Origin: a virus
Reading direction: 5' to 3' (one strand)
DNA: 24,835 bases
Virus record (IMG/VR): IMGVR_UViG_3300034200_000302
Location: 1-24,835 of that record
Position 1 is the stretch's first letter; each line of letters starts with the position of its first letter. Below are positions 15,514-24,200 of the stretch, piece by piece. The notes below the pieces were generated by a model, which saw nothing but the letters and a program-made list of their open reading frames with translations, was not told the DNA's origin and did no database searches. Both the position numbers and the translations under genes were made by a program.

Positions 15514-16485
15514 TTATACAAAATTAATGTACCAAGAGATAGTTAGCGATCCTTCATTAAATAACGTCCCACCATTCGCAAATAATGCTCTCATTCCTGA
15601 ATTGCTAGAGTAATCAGTACAAAAGAGCAAATCTTTGTTAAAAGTCTTCTTTGCAAACAGCTTATATCTTCTCTTGTTATTTAGTGCATTAAAAGCAAAT
15701 GGAGCAGATCCGGCCTGCTTTAATGTTTCTTTTATGTCTAAAACCCACAATCCTACTTGGTATAGCCCACCAAATAAAAGTAAAGCCCCGGCATCGCCAT
15801 TCCTCAAAGGTATCTTAATAGTGACTCTAGAGGGGAAGGAAGGGTCGCAGCATCTTAATGCCCCCTGGGTATAGTTATTTGCAGCACTTAAAGAGTTGTG
15901 AGTGACTGAATTCCCGCTAGCAAAAGTTAAATAACCGGAAGGGTCCATGATTAAGTTAGCGTTATAGAAGCTACTTAAAACTCCGCTGATGATTACGGAC
16001 CCTGTTGCATTAGTTACTGAAGATACCATCCAGAAGTTTGTACCCCCGGAAGCAGGGAAGCACCCAACTAAATGATAGTTTGCACTTAATGATGGGCTGA
16101 GTATAGAGTTAAGACAGTGTCCTACATCAGGCACGCCGGAAGAATAAACCGTAACTGTGCTATTTAACTCTAGTCGTTTATCTAACGGAGAAGGGTATCT
16201 AGGCAGAAGCTCGTAGGTCCCCTGCAACGCGGAAGCTGTCGTAGACGTTTGATAACTGCTTAAACTTACTGGACCATAAGACAGAGTTTTAATTGTAACC
16301 GTAGTGGATGGACTAATTATCTGATGCCCATGAAATTGAAATCCAGCAGCATCCTTACCGAAGGATACAGCTTGCACTGTATAATTCGAAGCGTCTAATA
16401 AAGACGAAGCAGACGGGATAGAAGCAAAGCTCCTATTCGCCGTTAGCGCATCCACAATAATTTGCCCTGCTCCGTCTACTAGCAT
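15514..16485 (-). CDS. Conserved virion protein of unknown function
   Basis: A 323-residue protein. The N-terminus, MLVDGAGQIIVDALTANRSF then ASIPSASSLLDASNYTVQAV and SFGKDA, looks like a conserved start of structural proteins in aquatic T4-like phages, but no function is known to me. The C-terminal half has beta-rich segments RVTIKIPLRNGDAGALLLFG and GLYQVGLWVLDIKETLKQ, then RRYKLFAKKTFNKDLLF. The ends LFNEGSLTISWYINF and the neighbouring protein's FALVFRWSLSF both finish in an aromatic beta strand, so the two could be structurally related. A CATAAATA box lies 6 bases before the ATG, inside the last codons of the upstream gene, and could give this gene its own transcript. Otherwise it would be coupled to the GH49-like spike (TAATATG). 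Confidence 0.75.
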   Translation of the reverse strand: MLVDGAGQIIVDALTANRSFASIPSASSLLDASNYTVQAVSFGKDAAGFQFHGHQIISPSTTVTIKTLSYGPVSLSSYQTSTTASALQGTYELLPRYPSPLDKRLELNSTVTVYSSGVPDVGHCLNSILSPSLSANYHLVGCFPASGGTNFWMVSSVTNATGSVIISGVLSSFYNANLIMDPSGYLTFASGNSVTHNSLSAANNYTQGALRCCDPSFPSRVTIKIPLRNGDAGALLLFGGLYQVGLWVLDIKETLKQAGSAPFAFNALNNKRRYKLFAKKTFNKDLLFCTDYSSNSGMRALFANGGTLFNEGSLTISWYINFV

Positions 16486-16486
16486 A

Positions 16487-19400
16487 TTAGTTATTTATGT
16501 TTAGATTATTAATAAACTGTCCAGCAGATGATTTACTTACAGAATTCCACTCTGGATTTTCAACGTAATTAATTCTGCTTCCACCGCTAGCTTCATACAC
16601 TCCGCTTGTATAAGCAGCCGTTCTGTTTGCATACCCAAAAGAAGAGTACGCACCAGCTATCTCATTGAAATACTTAAAGATATTGTACAGATGTCGTTTG
16701 TCTAAATCTACACGATAATCTTTGCAAGTCTTGGACAAAACTAGAGGCTTTGACCACTTGTTTAAAGTCATATCCACCAACTTAATATCATAGAACAAAG
16801 TAAACTTGTCTTGGCTTATGCAATTAGAAAATATTTCAATTACATAATTTTGATTAAGCCGGTGAACACTAGTTGAAATTTTATCAAAGTATTCTTGGGG
16901 CACTTCAATATCTCTGTTAAAAGTATTGAAAGTAATATTTAGTTGATTAAACTCAGATTCAGTTAGTGATGCAATAACATCATTCTCTCTGTTTGGATTG
17001 TCACTTAATTTAAATCTACCACATCTTAATGATGCGCCTGTGTCCCGTGCTTGGGATGGCAAATTAAAGACATGGCAATAGCTCTGGACTAGGTTGGAGG
17101 ATTTAACGTCAGATAGTGAATGCTGCACCCATCTTCCATCTTGCATATACGACCAGATCTTTCCGTCCTCAGGCTTAGTATGCACCCACACACTGATAGA
17201 ATCCCCGCCTAGAACTTCCCCGACGTTGTTACAAATTAAAGACTTGAGGTCTAAACTAAATTCGTGCTCAGGGGTTAAGAAATTTGTAGAAACATCGTAC
17301 CCAAGACTTGTGTCCACGGAATATTTTCTTAAATCAAAAGAAAATCTACTCTTTGAGTTAGTTGATTTTTGTCTGATTAAAGTATTCTCATGTGTTAACG
17401 AATTGTACTTATACCCATTCTTGTTATTTTTATCTAATCTTACCACTGAAAAAGAGTTAGACGAGTTAGCACCTGAGGGATGGATAAACTCTATATGACT
17501 TAGAATACCGCTATTTCTAAATTCTGGTATGAGTGATCCACCATCGGTATAAGTAAGTACGTCAGCTACCGTTGAGGCGACATAAGTCCCTGAAGAGGAC
17601 CCTGAGGTTGAGAACAGTATAGATCTTGAATTTAGTTCTGGGACAGTCAGCAAGCTTGATGCAATGTACTGTGGGTATTGAGTAGTGAACGGACCATTCT
17701 TTGAAAGGTTAGAATTATAGAATATAGGTCCGTACACATGAGCAAATATTGTAGGCCCATCTAATTGCATTACGTTAGGGGTTAGCCTATGCCTCGCAAA
17801 ATTGTGAGTGTAGTCGTAGTATAGCTTATGAAATTGTTTTCCGAATTCATAAGTTGTGTAATCTTCCATTGAATTTGGGAATGCCACACTGGACTCGGTT
17901 AATGTATTTGCATAATTTACTAGCTTATTACTCCACCAATTATCTTGTGCTAGTTCCGCTAAATTATCGTCGTAATAAGCAGAAGCTTGCATAAGTTTAG
18001 ATTGTTCATTTACATGGTGCAGAGTTGCAACATACGGATGTAATTGCCCTCTATCTAAATGATAATCTATTACTATGCCTTTAGAAGTTCCAAATCCTTG
18101 CTGAGGCGGCAAAGTAAAAAGAAACCTAATATTGTCTGCTACTTTATCCGTAGCTCCAACTACATCGAAATAAATATCGTAGTTTCCATCGACAACATAA
18201 GTTTCATTAATTTTTACATTTGTAAAAGTTATATCTTTTGCTTTGTTTGTAGAGTTAAATCCTGATACTATATTTGAAGATAAATTTCCGACTCCAGTTA
18301 ATGACGAGCTTGCAGATATGTCTATAAAAGATAATCCGGAGGTCATTCCCACTAAATCATTTGACCCTCCTTGGAATGGGTAAGGGCTATTGCCTATCTT
18401 AAACAAAGGCACACCTAAATCATTTTCAAATCTAATGGATGAAAAAAGTAAATCTGTAGGCCCTGTAAAAAATTGCCCGTTGCTAGTTAAACCATCAGAA
18501 AATAATCTAAATGCATACCCGATTTTTTCTGTTTGGTGTGGAACATAGCAACGAGAATCTATATCTATCCCAGACCATCCGTGGTTTAATCTTCCATTAG
18601 CAACGTGAGAATTGAACCCTGTAAAATAATTTGCAAATATACTTCCATGGTGGGAGCTAATATAACATGAACTAACTAAGCATTTAGAACTCCACTGGCA
18701 AAAAGCGGGTAATTGAGCGTCATCGGCACAAAATATAAAAGAGTTTATTAGTTTAGCCGGATCACTAGGGAAATAATAATTAATTACTTTTGGCCCGTCT
18801 GTCCAGTAATTCCAAGGAGATATGAACTTTATATTATCAACAGATTGAAGACTACCCATACTGTTAAAATGATATGGAGTGTTTACAACGGTTAAACCAG
18901 AAACTCCATTACCTGATAATCTCCAATCCAAAAATGACATAGGGGTATTTGAATTAGATGCATAAAATACTTGTCCATTATCTGTAACCGAAGCTGGCTG
19001 ACCAACAAAATCATTCCACCAATCATAATTTTCTAAAGATAATACCCCTTGGCCTACAACTTTAACATTATTGCAAGCACTTGTATTTAGATTACCTTTA
19101 ATATAAGATCCCCTCGGGATATAAAGAAGTGTGTTAGAACTAAGTTGAAGTCGATTACTGTATCCTTGAGGAGCATTTGTATTAAGACCTAAAGACGATA
19201 CAAAATGTATACCAGTCGGACAAAGAATTTGATTGTAAGTTGAATATTGAGCAGAAACTTCAGCGTATGACGGAAATAAAGGATCGGCAAATACAAATAA
19301 TGGACTTGAAACTTCATTATTTATATTAATCCAAAGTTTATCATTTGGGTTTACTGTAACTAATGCTTCTGTAAAACCTTGATCCCCAGTTATTATTTGA

Positions 19401-19711
19401 GTAGTTAAATTTTTATTTTTTGCGTAAGGTCCAATATCTATTGAATTTATACTTGAATTTATTTTTTTTATTTTTATAACCGATTCTGAGTTTAAACTAA
19501 ATGTAGTGTAACTCATAACTGGATAAGACCCGCTGGCCCACAACTCTCTACCTGTGCCCGCAGGAGAAGGGTATACCCAAGCTTTTTTGGTCCCAGAGTA
19601 TACATGAGAATCAATATAATCTGACCCGTCATAGACCTCTACAGAATAATAACCGCTTCGGAGACTATTATTTAATGGATCTGGATTTGGAAATACTTCT
19701 ACTTGTACCAT
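16487..19711 (-). CDS. GH49 (dextranase)-like beta-helix tail depolymerase
   Basis: A 1074-residue protein whose first 400 residues follow the glycoside hydrolase family 49 layout. An N-terminal beta-sandwich comes first (YYSVEVYDGSDYIDSHVYSG, residues 21-40), a joining segment SPLFVFADPLFPS, then the start of a beta-helix with LLYIPRGSYIKGNL and VKVVGQGVLSLENYDWW. Family catalytic aspartates fall in a 'TDG' and an 'ADD' motif; here WTDG gives Asp305 and FCADDAQL gives Asp330 and Asp331, about 25 residues apart (19 to 20 in fungal dextranase, from memory). GH49 enzymes cut alpha-glucans such as dextran or pullulan; the real substrate here is unknown. Residues about 640 to 1074 form beta-rich C-terminal domains, probably for trimerisation or binding. 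It would degrade surface polysaccharide during adsorption. The start is two bases after the wedge gene. Confidence 0.78.
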   Translation of the reverse strand: MVQVEVFPNPDPLNNSLRSGYYSVEVYDGSDYIDSHVYSGTKKAWVYPSPAGTGRELWASGSYPVMSYTTFSLNSESVIKIKKINSSINSIDIGPYAKNKNLTTQIITGDQGFTEALVTVNPNDKLWININNEVSSPLFVFADPLFPSYAEVSAQYSTYNQILCPTGIHFVSSLGLNTNAPQGYSNRLQLSSNTLLYIPRGSYIKGNLNTSACNNVKVVGQGVLSLENYDWWNDFVGQPASVTDNGQVFYASNSNTPMSFLDWRLSGNGVSGLTVVNTPYHFNSMGSLQSVDNIKFISPWNYWTDGPKVINYYFPSDPAKLINSFIFCADDAQLPAFCQWSSKCLVSSCYISSHHGSIFANYFTGFNSHVANGRLNHGWSGIDIDSRCYVPHQTEKIGYAFRLFSDGLTSNGQFFTGPTDLLFSSIRFENDLGVPLFKIGNSPYPFQGGSNDLVGMTSGLSFIDISASSSLTGVGNLSSNIVSGFNSTNKAKDITFTNVKINETYVVDGNYDIYFDVVGATDKVADNIRFLFTLPPQQGFGTSKGIVIDYHLDRGQLHPYVATLHHVNEQSKLMQASAYYDDNLAELAQDNWWSNKLVNYANTLTESSVAFPNSMEDYTTYEFGKQFHKLYYDYTHNFARHRLTPNVMQLDGPTIFAHVYGPIFYNSNLSKNGPFTTQYPQYIASSLLTVPELNSRSILFSTSGSSSGTYVASTVADVLTYTDGGSLIPEFRNSGILSHIEFIHPSGANSSNSFSVVRLDKNNKNGYKYNSLTHENTLIRQKSTNSKSRFSFDLRKYSVDTSLGYDVSTNFLTPEHEFSLDLKSLICNNVGEVLGGDSISVWVHTKPEDGKIWSYMQDGRWVQHSLSDVKSSNLVQSYCHVFNLPSQARDTGASLRCGRFKLSDNPNRENDVIASLTESEFNQLNITFNTFNRDIEVPQEYFDKISTSVHRLNQNYVIEIFSNCISQDKFTLFYDIKLVDMTLNKWSKPLVLSKTCKDYRVDLDKRHLYNIFKYFNEIAGAYSSFGYANRTAAYTSGVYEASGGSRINYVENPEWNSVSKSSAGQFINNLNINN
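16492..16499 (-). promoter_or_regulatory. Late-promoter-like box CATAAATA before the 323-residue protein gene
   Basis: Minus-strand CATAAATAACTAATATG. It overlaps the last codons of the upstream spike gene, with 6 bases between box and ATG, the same spacing as the box before the scaffold gene. Coding constraint could also explain it (Asn-Ile-Asn-Asn-stop), so the call is tentative. Confidence 0.4.
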
Positions 19712-19713
19712 AA

Positions 19714-22125
19714 TTAATTAGGAACCCAACCTCTTATTGGGAATGTATTACTGACAGCAACGCCATTATATGTATTAGATGAAGATAAATCTTCACATTT
19801 ACTATAAATAGCTGGTATATTATAGTAGTCGGTTATTTTTACAAATTCTAAAGACGACGGTATTAACCCTAATGGAAGATAATTACCTACTAATGGACCA
19901 GAAGTAATGTAATTATGCATCGGTGAAGGAGAATTAAATCCACTTCTATCGTAATATCCTTCACGCGGTATAAGATGCTTTAAATCTCTACGCCTGTGGT
20001 TTCGTCTTGGTAGAATTGCCGTTGCTCCAGTTGGATTTAGCAATGTATCAACAATTGAGTTTACTGACTGTCTAGAAAAAGTATTAACAGAAGTTGCAGT
20101 TAAACCTCTTTTGTAGCTAGACATTGCAAGGGCCGAGGCGGCAAACCCAGCTAGAGCAGCCCCGCTAGTGGATCTCAAATGAGCATAGTCAGCCTTAGGT
20201 ACACTTACAGTTGGGAATCTAGAATCTGGAACTACTGGATAAGCATCGTTATAGCTTGATCTTGCAAGGACATCGGGGACGGCTTTGGCAGGAGAGAATT
20301 TCTTTATTGATTGTGAAGTTATGTATAGAACTTCTTTTGAGTCAGCTTCTAAGCTAGTTTTACCAAAATCGAACCCACTAGTATCTAAATTGATTCTAAA
20401 GAAAGATGATTTGCCATTCCAAAGAGGCAGATAATCAGATCTGGTGTTTGTTATGTCTGCGATTACAGAGTTCCAATTAGGTGCATACTCTATGCCAGAA
20501 GTAAAGAATAACCAGCTACTACGAACATTAAAATCGGAGCTTTGATTAGATACTTTTGATTTTATGTAATTAGCTACTTGAAGTGCAAAGCTATCTGGAA
20601 CTTGAAAGCAAATTAATTTGTCAGCAATAAAATCAACCATTTCAGAAGTAACTCTTACTTTAGTGTAGTAAGGTATTTCTTCGAATGGTGGAATGGGATT
20701 TGAGGTTCCTCGATAATTAAATATAAAATCTGCGGACCCTAACTTGAATGGCTCATTGCCCAGTAAGAAATTAGATGAAAACTGATATACGGTATCTTTA
20801 ATTATCTTATCAACACACAGCTTGATGTTCTCGTCCATGCTGCTGGGACTGAAAGTAGCTACACTCAGATCCTGGCTAGATTGACGAGTCCATGTTTCAA
20901 ATGATCTTAGTAGTGTTGATTCAGTTGCCAGAGCATACTGAATTAAGAATGGTATGTAGGATTCCCAAAGCTCTGTAATAGTCGAGCTAGCATTAAACAC
21001 ATCTTCCCCAAATACTGAGTCGGCAACTAGTTGAACACACTTCTTGGTGCCTACTGTCTTATAAATTTCGACGGCATTTGCTAGCTGTAGTCTCCATCTG
21101 TCAGGTTCAGATCCAAATAGATTCCAACCAATAAGGTCTGCTAGTAGCGGCAAATACTGGTCTGGGCATTCGTCTAGATCGTACAAAGATTCAAGACGGT
21201 CAACTTGGTCTGAGTAATCTGCAAATGCGAACGAAAAAGCTTTCAATAATCGTAAGAAAGGTCCGTTATTTTTTAGTTCAGTAAGCAGATAGCTATTTTG
21301 GAGATAATTCTCTACTGCATCTCTAACTCTAAAATCACCATCATCAATATAAAGGGGGGAATAAACAATATCAACTAAAGTGCAAAGTTTGTCTAGCTGC
21401 TGCGTCCCGCTTGTGTGTATTGAAGAAGTATTTCCAGCAGATGGCTTAAATTCATTTGGTAAAACGGCAAGAGAAGACCAAGATTGAGTATTGTAATTTC
21501 TCCAAATATAATTAGTTAATCCTCTTAATCCGTCATTAGTTGATAATTCTTGCCCTGTGTATATCTTCTCAATTAAAGTATCGTGAACAAAGCTAGATGG
21601 ATTGTAAGTTAGGTTAATCGGCCCACTCAAATTTAAAAAGTAAAACCAAGAAAGATTGTTAATTAAATATGTGTGATTGTTTGCTTTGCTCCCACCATCA
21701 AGAAAATCTAGCGTGGGATTGTTGAGTCGAATACCGGGAAGTAGCGTATCTTTTAAGAAATCAGAAAAATCTGAACTTGAATTAAAGTCTCTGAAAGACA
21801 TTCCAAGGGGCAGCAATATCTTTCGTTCAAAATCGTTAGCATCAATGTCTGTTAAAGAATTTTGTTTAACAAAAAATTGGGCTATGCCACTAGCCTTATT
21901 AAGTGAGCTAAACGCACCAGCCACAGAACTAATAGAAATTATGGAACTAAAATTACCTATTGTAACTAAATGTGAATTTATAACTTGATCTAGTATGTCT
22001 ACTTCTTTTTCATTTAATTCAAAATCAGCTTCATAGTATAAAGAAGGGATAATATACTTCATCACATCGCTGTAATTAGCTTTGTGATATTGCCGATTAT
22101 CTATAAATTTGGTTACATTAGACAT
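19714..22125 (-). CDS. Baseplate wedge protein with P2 gpI-like domain (gp7 position)
   Basis: An 803-residue protein. Its middle part (residues about 290 to 375) has RLESLYDLDECPDQYLPLLA, DLIGWNL, RWRLQLANAVEIYKTVGTKK and CVQLVADSVFG, the hallmark of the phage tail protein I family, which joins the wedge to the baseplate hub or to fibres in P2-like and other contractile systems. The C-terminus has NHRRRDLKHLIPREGYYDRS followed by GFNSPSPMHNY, and GLIPSSLEFVKITDYYNIPA, then a SNTFPIRGW end; this looks like a conserved docking region, perhaps for the spikes encoded next. It directly follows gp25 and gp6, where T4 has gp7, and overlaps gp6 by 8 bases. No ribosome site is visible, so translation is probably coupled to gp6. 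An equivalence with T4 gp7 is positional, not shown by sequence. Confidence 0.82.
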   Translation of the reverse strand: MSNVTKFIDNRQYHKANYSDVMKYIIPSLYYEADFELNEKEVDILDQVINSHLVTIGNFSSIISISSVAGAFSSLNKASGIAQFFVKQNSLTDIDANDFERKILLPLGMSFRDFNSSSDFSDFLKDTLLPGIRLNNPTLDFLDGGSKANNHTYLINNLSWFYFLNLSGPINLTYNPSSFVHDTLIEKIYTGQELSTNDGLRGLTNYIWRNYNTQSWSSLAVLPNEFKPSAGNTSSIHTSGTQQLDKLCTLVDIVYSPLYIDDGDFRVRDAVENYLQNSYLLTELKNNGPFLRLLKAFSFAFADYSDQVDRLESLYDLDECPDQYLPLLADLIGWNLFGSEPDRWRLQLANAVEIYKTVGTKKCVQLVADSVFGEDVFNASSTITELWESYIPFLIQYALATESTLLRSFETWTRQSSQDLSVATFSPSSMDENIKLCVDKIIKDTVYQFSSNFLLGNEPFKLGSADFIFNYRGTSNPIPPFEEIPYYTKVRVTSEMVDFIADKLICFQVPDSFALQVANYIKSKVSNQSSDFNVRSSWLFFTSGIEYAPNWNSVIADITNTRSDYLPLWNGKSSFFRINLDTSGFDFGKTSLEADSKEVLYITSQSIKKFSPAKAVPDVLARSSYNDAYPVVPDSRFPTVSVPKADYAHLRSTSGAALAGFAASALAMSSYKRGLTATSVNTFSRQSVNSIVDTLLNPTGATAILPRRNHRRRDLKHLIPREGYYDRSGFNSPSPMHNYITSGPLVGNYLPLGLIPSSLEFVKITDYYNIPAIYSKCEDLSSSNTYNGVAVSNTFPIRGWVPN

Positions 22126-23734
22126 AAGTAATGTTTAAAGTGTAGTTGTTTAATTGAACTATTTCGTTGAAATCAACTTTTATAGATTCTTTTACGTTAT
22201 CTATTGTGGCGTATCTAACCTCAGGTACTTCAAAAATACTGTACATTAAATCTTCTGGATTGAATGCTTTTGCAAAATCAGTATTGTCTATATTAAAGAA
22301 AGTTTCTATCTTATTTCTTACTTGCTGGCGTATATTAGCTTCAAGATACTGGTACTTCTTCTCCAATCGTAAGGTTATATTAAGGTCTAGCGTCCTAATC
22401 AACCCATCGACTACTACTAACTCGTCGGTAAGCATTTTGCTGTCTTGCATGGCTTCTAGAAGCTGTCTCTTGTACTCAGGGGTAGCTTTTCTTAGCTGTA
22501 GGTTATTTGCTTTTTCCAAAACAAAAATGTCGATTACGTTGGCTGAGGAGTAAGCTCGTCTTGTTGCAGCGGTGGCTTTACCGATAGACCCGTAAGAACT
22601 AATGTAGTTATTTACGAAAGCTTTGTAGTCATCTAATGTTACAAGTCGGCTTTGAGACCTGAATGCTAAAGGGGCATACTTCTTCGCATTCTCTACTGTC
22701 TCAGCATCAGAGCCTCCAGTTCCTTTTGATGTGTTCTGGACTGTTCCTGGAATACCTGCGATTGCTAGATTACCGTCTGGGTTGGTATAGTTTGCCGTTG
22801 TTATTTGAGCGTTCAAAAGCCCTTGCCCTATGTTACCCCTCGTGCCCCCACCTACTCTATAAGTAATCGTATATTGATCTCCTATAGCTGGGTTTCTTCC
22901 AACATTATTATCACCAAATACTACGGTAGCCCCGTAATCATCATCTGATATCAATTGAAATACTTTCGCATCCGTGCCAGAAGCATAAAAGATATTATTT
23001 ACTTGCTTGTAAATTCCATTGGTGTTACCTGGGCTTGTTACGAAAACTTGAACGCTACCCTCAATTACTGGAGATTGCTGTAGCTTTACGCTCTTCAGTG
23101 CTTCTGTGTCCGCAAAAGTCCCGGTATCAACAACCAACGACCCTTCTAAGAGTACTAAATTATTGAATACAGTTGTGGATGATCTCTCAGCGTCAAATAA
23201 GTTTATATCCCCTGTAGAATTAGCTACATCAATATCCCCATCCGCAGCAACTTTGTAAAGTGTAAAAGTTATTGGAAGTCCGTCTTCGGGAGAAGTTATA
23301 GTAACTACTCTATTCTGTGGCGTAATTTGAATGTACTCCCCAGGGTTGCTTAAACCCGGAATGGAGGCTAAAGTTAATTTAGCATCGGCAGCGGCAGCTA
23401 TCGGACCCTTCATTCTTACGCCAATTAGTTGCAATAGATCTTTTACACTATTTCTATCGCGGGCAGTACGGATAAAATTTTCATTAGCTAGATAATCTGC
23501 TTTATATGAGAGTACATGCCCCATGTAAGCAACTAGCTCAATGAGAACCATCCCAAAATCAGACTCCACAAAGTAATTATAATCTAGTGGGTATACGGCC
23601 CTAATGTAATTAATTAACGAGTTTCGAAGTGTTACGAAATCTGTTGAAGCAAAATTAATTTGATTTTCTTTATCAGCGTCATTAACGCTGACAAGTTTCA
23701 TAAAATCGGAGGTTACTGTGCCTTTGAATGCCAT
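22118..23734 (-). CDS. Baseplate wedge protein gp6-like (baseplate J family)
   Basis: A 538-residue homologue of T4 gp6, which forms the inner ring of the baseplate. The N-terminus has TDFVTLRNSLINYIRAVYPL then ESDFGMVLIELVAYMGHVLS and YKADYLANENFIRTARDRNS, then VKDLLQLIGVRMKG, the typical gp6 / baseplate J start. Later come VFGDNNVGRNPAIGDQYTIT, YRVGGGTRGNIG and the PLAFRSQSRLVTLDDYKAFV segment, both standard for the family. It is shorter than T4 gp6 (660). It begins in a TAATG overlap with the gp25 stop and ends in an 8-base overlap with the wedge gene, so the three are made together. Weak GGAA lies about 10 bases upstream of the ATG. Confidence 0.93.
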   Translation of the reverse strand: MAFKGTVTSDFMKLVSVNDADKENQINFASTDFVTLRNSLINYIRAVYPLDYNYFVESDFGMVLIELVAYMGHVLSYKADYLANENFIRTARDRNSVKDLLQLIGVRMKGPIAAAADAKLTLASIPGLSNPGEYIQITPQNRVVTITSPEDGLPITFTLYKVAADGDIDVANSTGDINLFDAERSSTTVFNNLVLLEGSLVVDTGTFADTEALKSVKLQQSPVIEGSVQVFVTSPGNTNGIYKQVNNIFYASGTDAKVFQLISDDDYGATVVFGDNNVGRNPAIGDQYTITYRVGGGTRGNIGQGLLNAQITTANYTNPDGNLAIAGIPGTVQNTSKGTGGSDAETVENAKKYAPLAFRSQSRLVTLDDYKAFVNNYISSYGSIGKATAATRRAYSSANVIDIFVLEKANNLQLRKATPEYKRQLLEAMQDSKMLTDELVVVDGLIRTLDLNITLRLEKKYQYLEANIRQQVRNKIETFFNIDNTDFAKAFNPEDLMYSIFEVPEVRYATIDNVKESIKVDFNEIVQLNNYTLNITYV

Positions 23735-24198
23735 TATCGTATTTCCACGTTGATATCAAAATTTATGTTATCTTCATCCAATAAAGTGCAGAACAACTTT
23801 ATCGTAATGAAATGCCCACCCTCAAGAGTTTCTGTTCTCCCAGGGAATACTTGAATTTTATCTAAAGAGACATTAGGGGCGTATCGTCTGATAGATTCAA
23901 AGATTTCTCTCTTGATGCTGGACAAAGTAGCCTGATCTAACGGCTCCATTAAGTAGCGTCGTAGGTTAGTTCCGTAAGCAGGTAGCATCACCCTTTCGCC
24001 TCTATTAGTTAGAAGTAACTGTCTTAAATGAGACTTAACAGCATTTAACCCAGAAGATTTCTTTAAGAAGGTGCCGGAATCCACATCCCCCATAGGAAAT
24101 CTAAGGCCAAACAGCTTATCAATGCTTCTTTTGGTGAGGTTGTTAGGGTTTTTAATTACCCCAATTCCATAAAGATTGCTGTTTGAATTTATTGCCAT
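23734..24198 (-). CDS. Baseplate wedge protein gp25-like (GPW/gp25 family)
   Basis: A 154-residue member of the gp25 / lysozyme-like GPW family, which sits next to the tube and sheath start and helps trigger contraction. The conserved core is HLRQLLLTNRGERVMLPAYG followed by TNLRRYLMEPLDQATLSSIK (about residues 57 to 96), with the family's 'T-x-x-GER ... YG-x-x-L ... L-x-E-P' pattern. The N-terminal 40 residues form the usual strand region. It is somewhat longer than T4 gp25 (132). The gene begins two bases after the LamG-like gene (TAATTATG) and overlaps gp6 by one base. Conserved motif content makes this one of the safest calls in the window. Confidence 0.93.
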   Translation of the reverse strand: MAINSNSNLYGIGVIKNPNNLTKRSIDKLFGLRFPMGDVDSGTFLKKSSGLNAVKSHLRQLLLTNRGERVMLPAYGTNLRRYLMEPLDQATLSSIKREIFESIRRYAPNVSLDKIQVFPGRTETLEGGHFITIKLFCTLLDEDNINFDINVEIR

Positions 24199-24200
24199 AA

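Noticed and set aside
19318-19325. Perfect T4 late consensus TATAAATA on the minus strand
   Set aside because: It lies deep inside the GH49-like gene in Ile-Asn-Asn codons, with no gene start after it in frame, so it is best explained by coding sequence. It shows that the box alone is weak evidence.
19455-19476. AT-rich homopolymer runs as possible frameshift or regulatory sites
   Set aside because: They encode Ile/Lys stretches of the GH49-like protein in an AT-rich genome; no slippery heptamer in phase with a useful product was seen.
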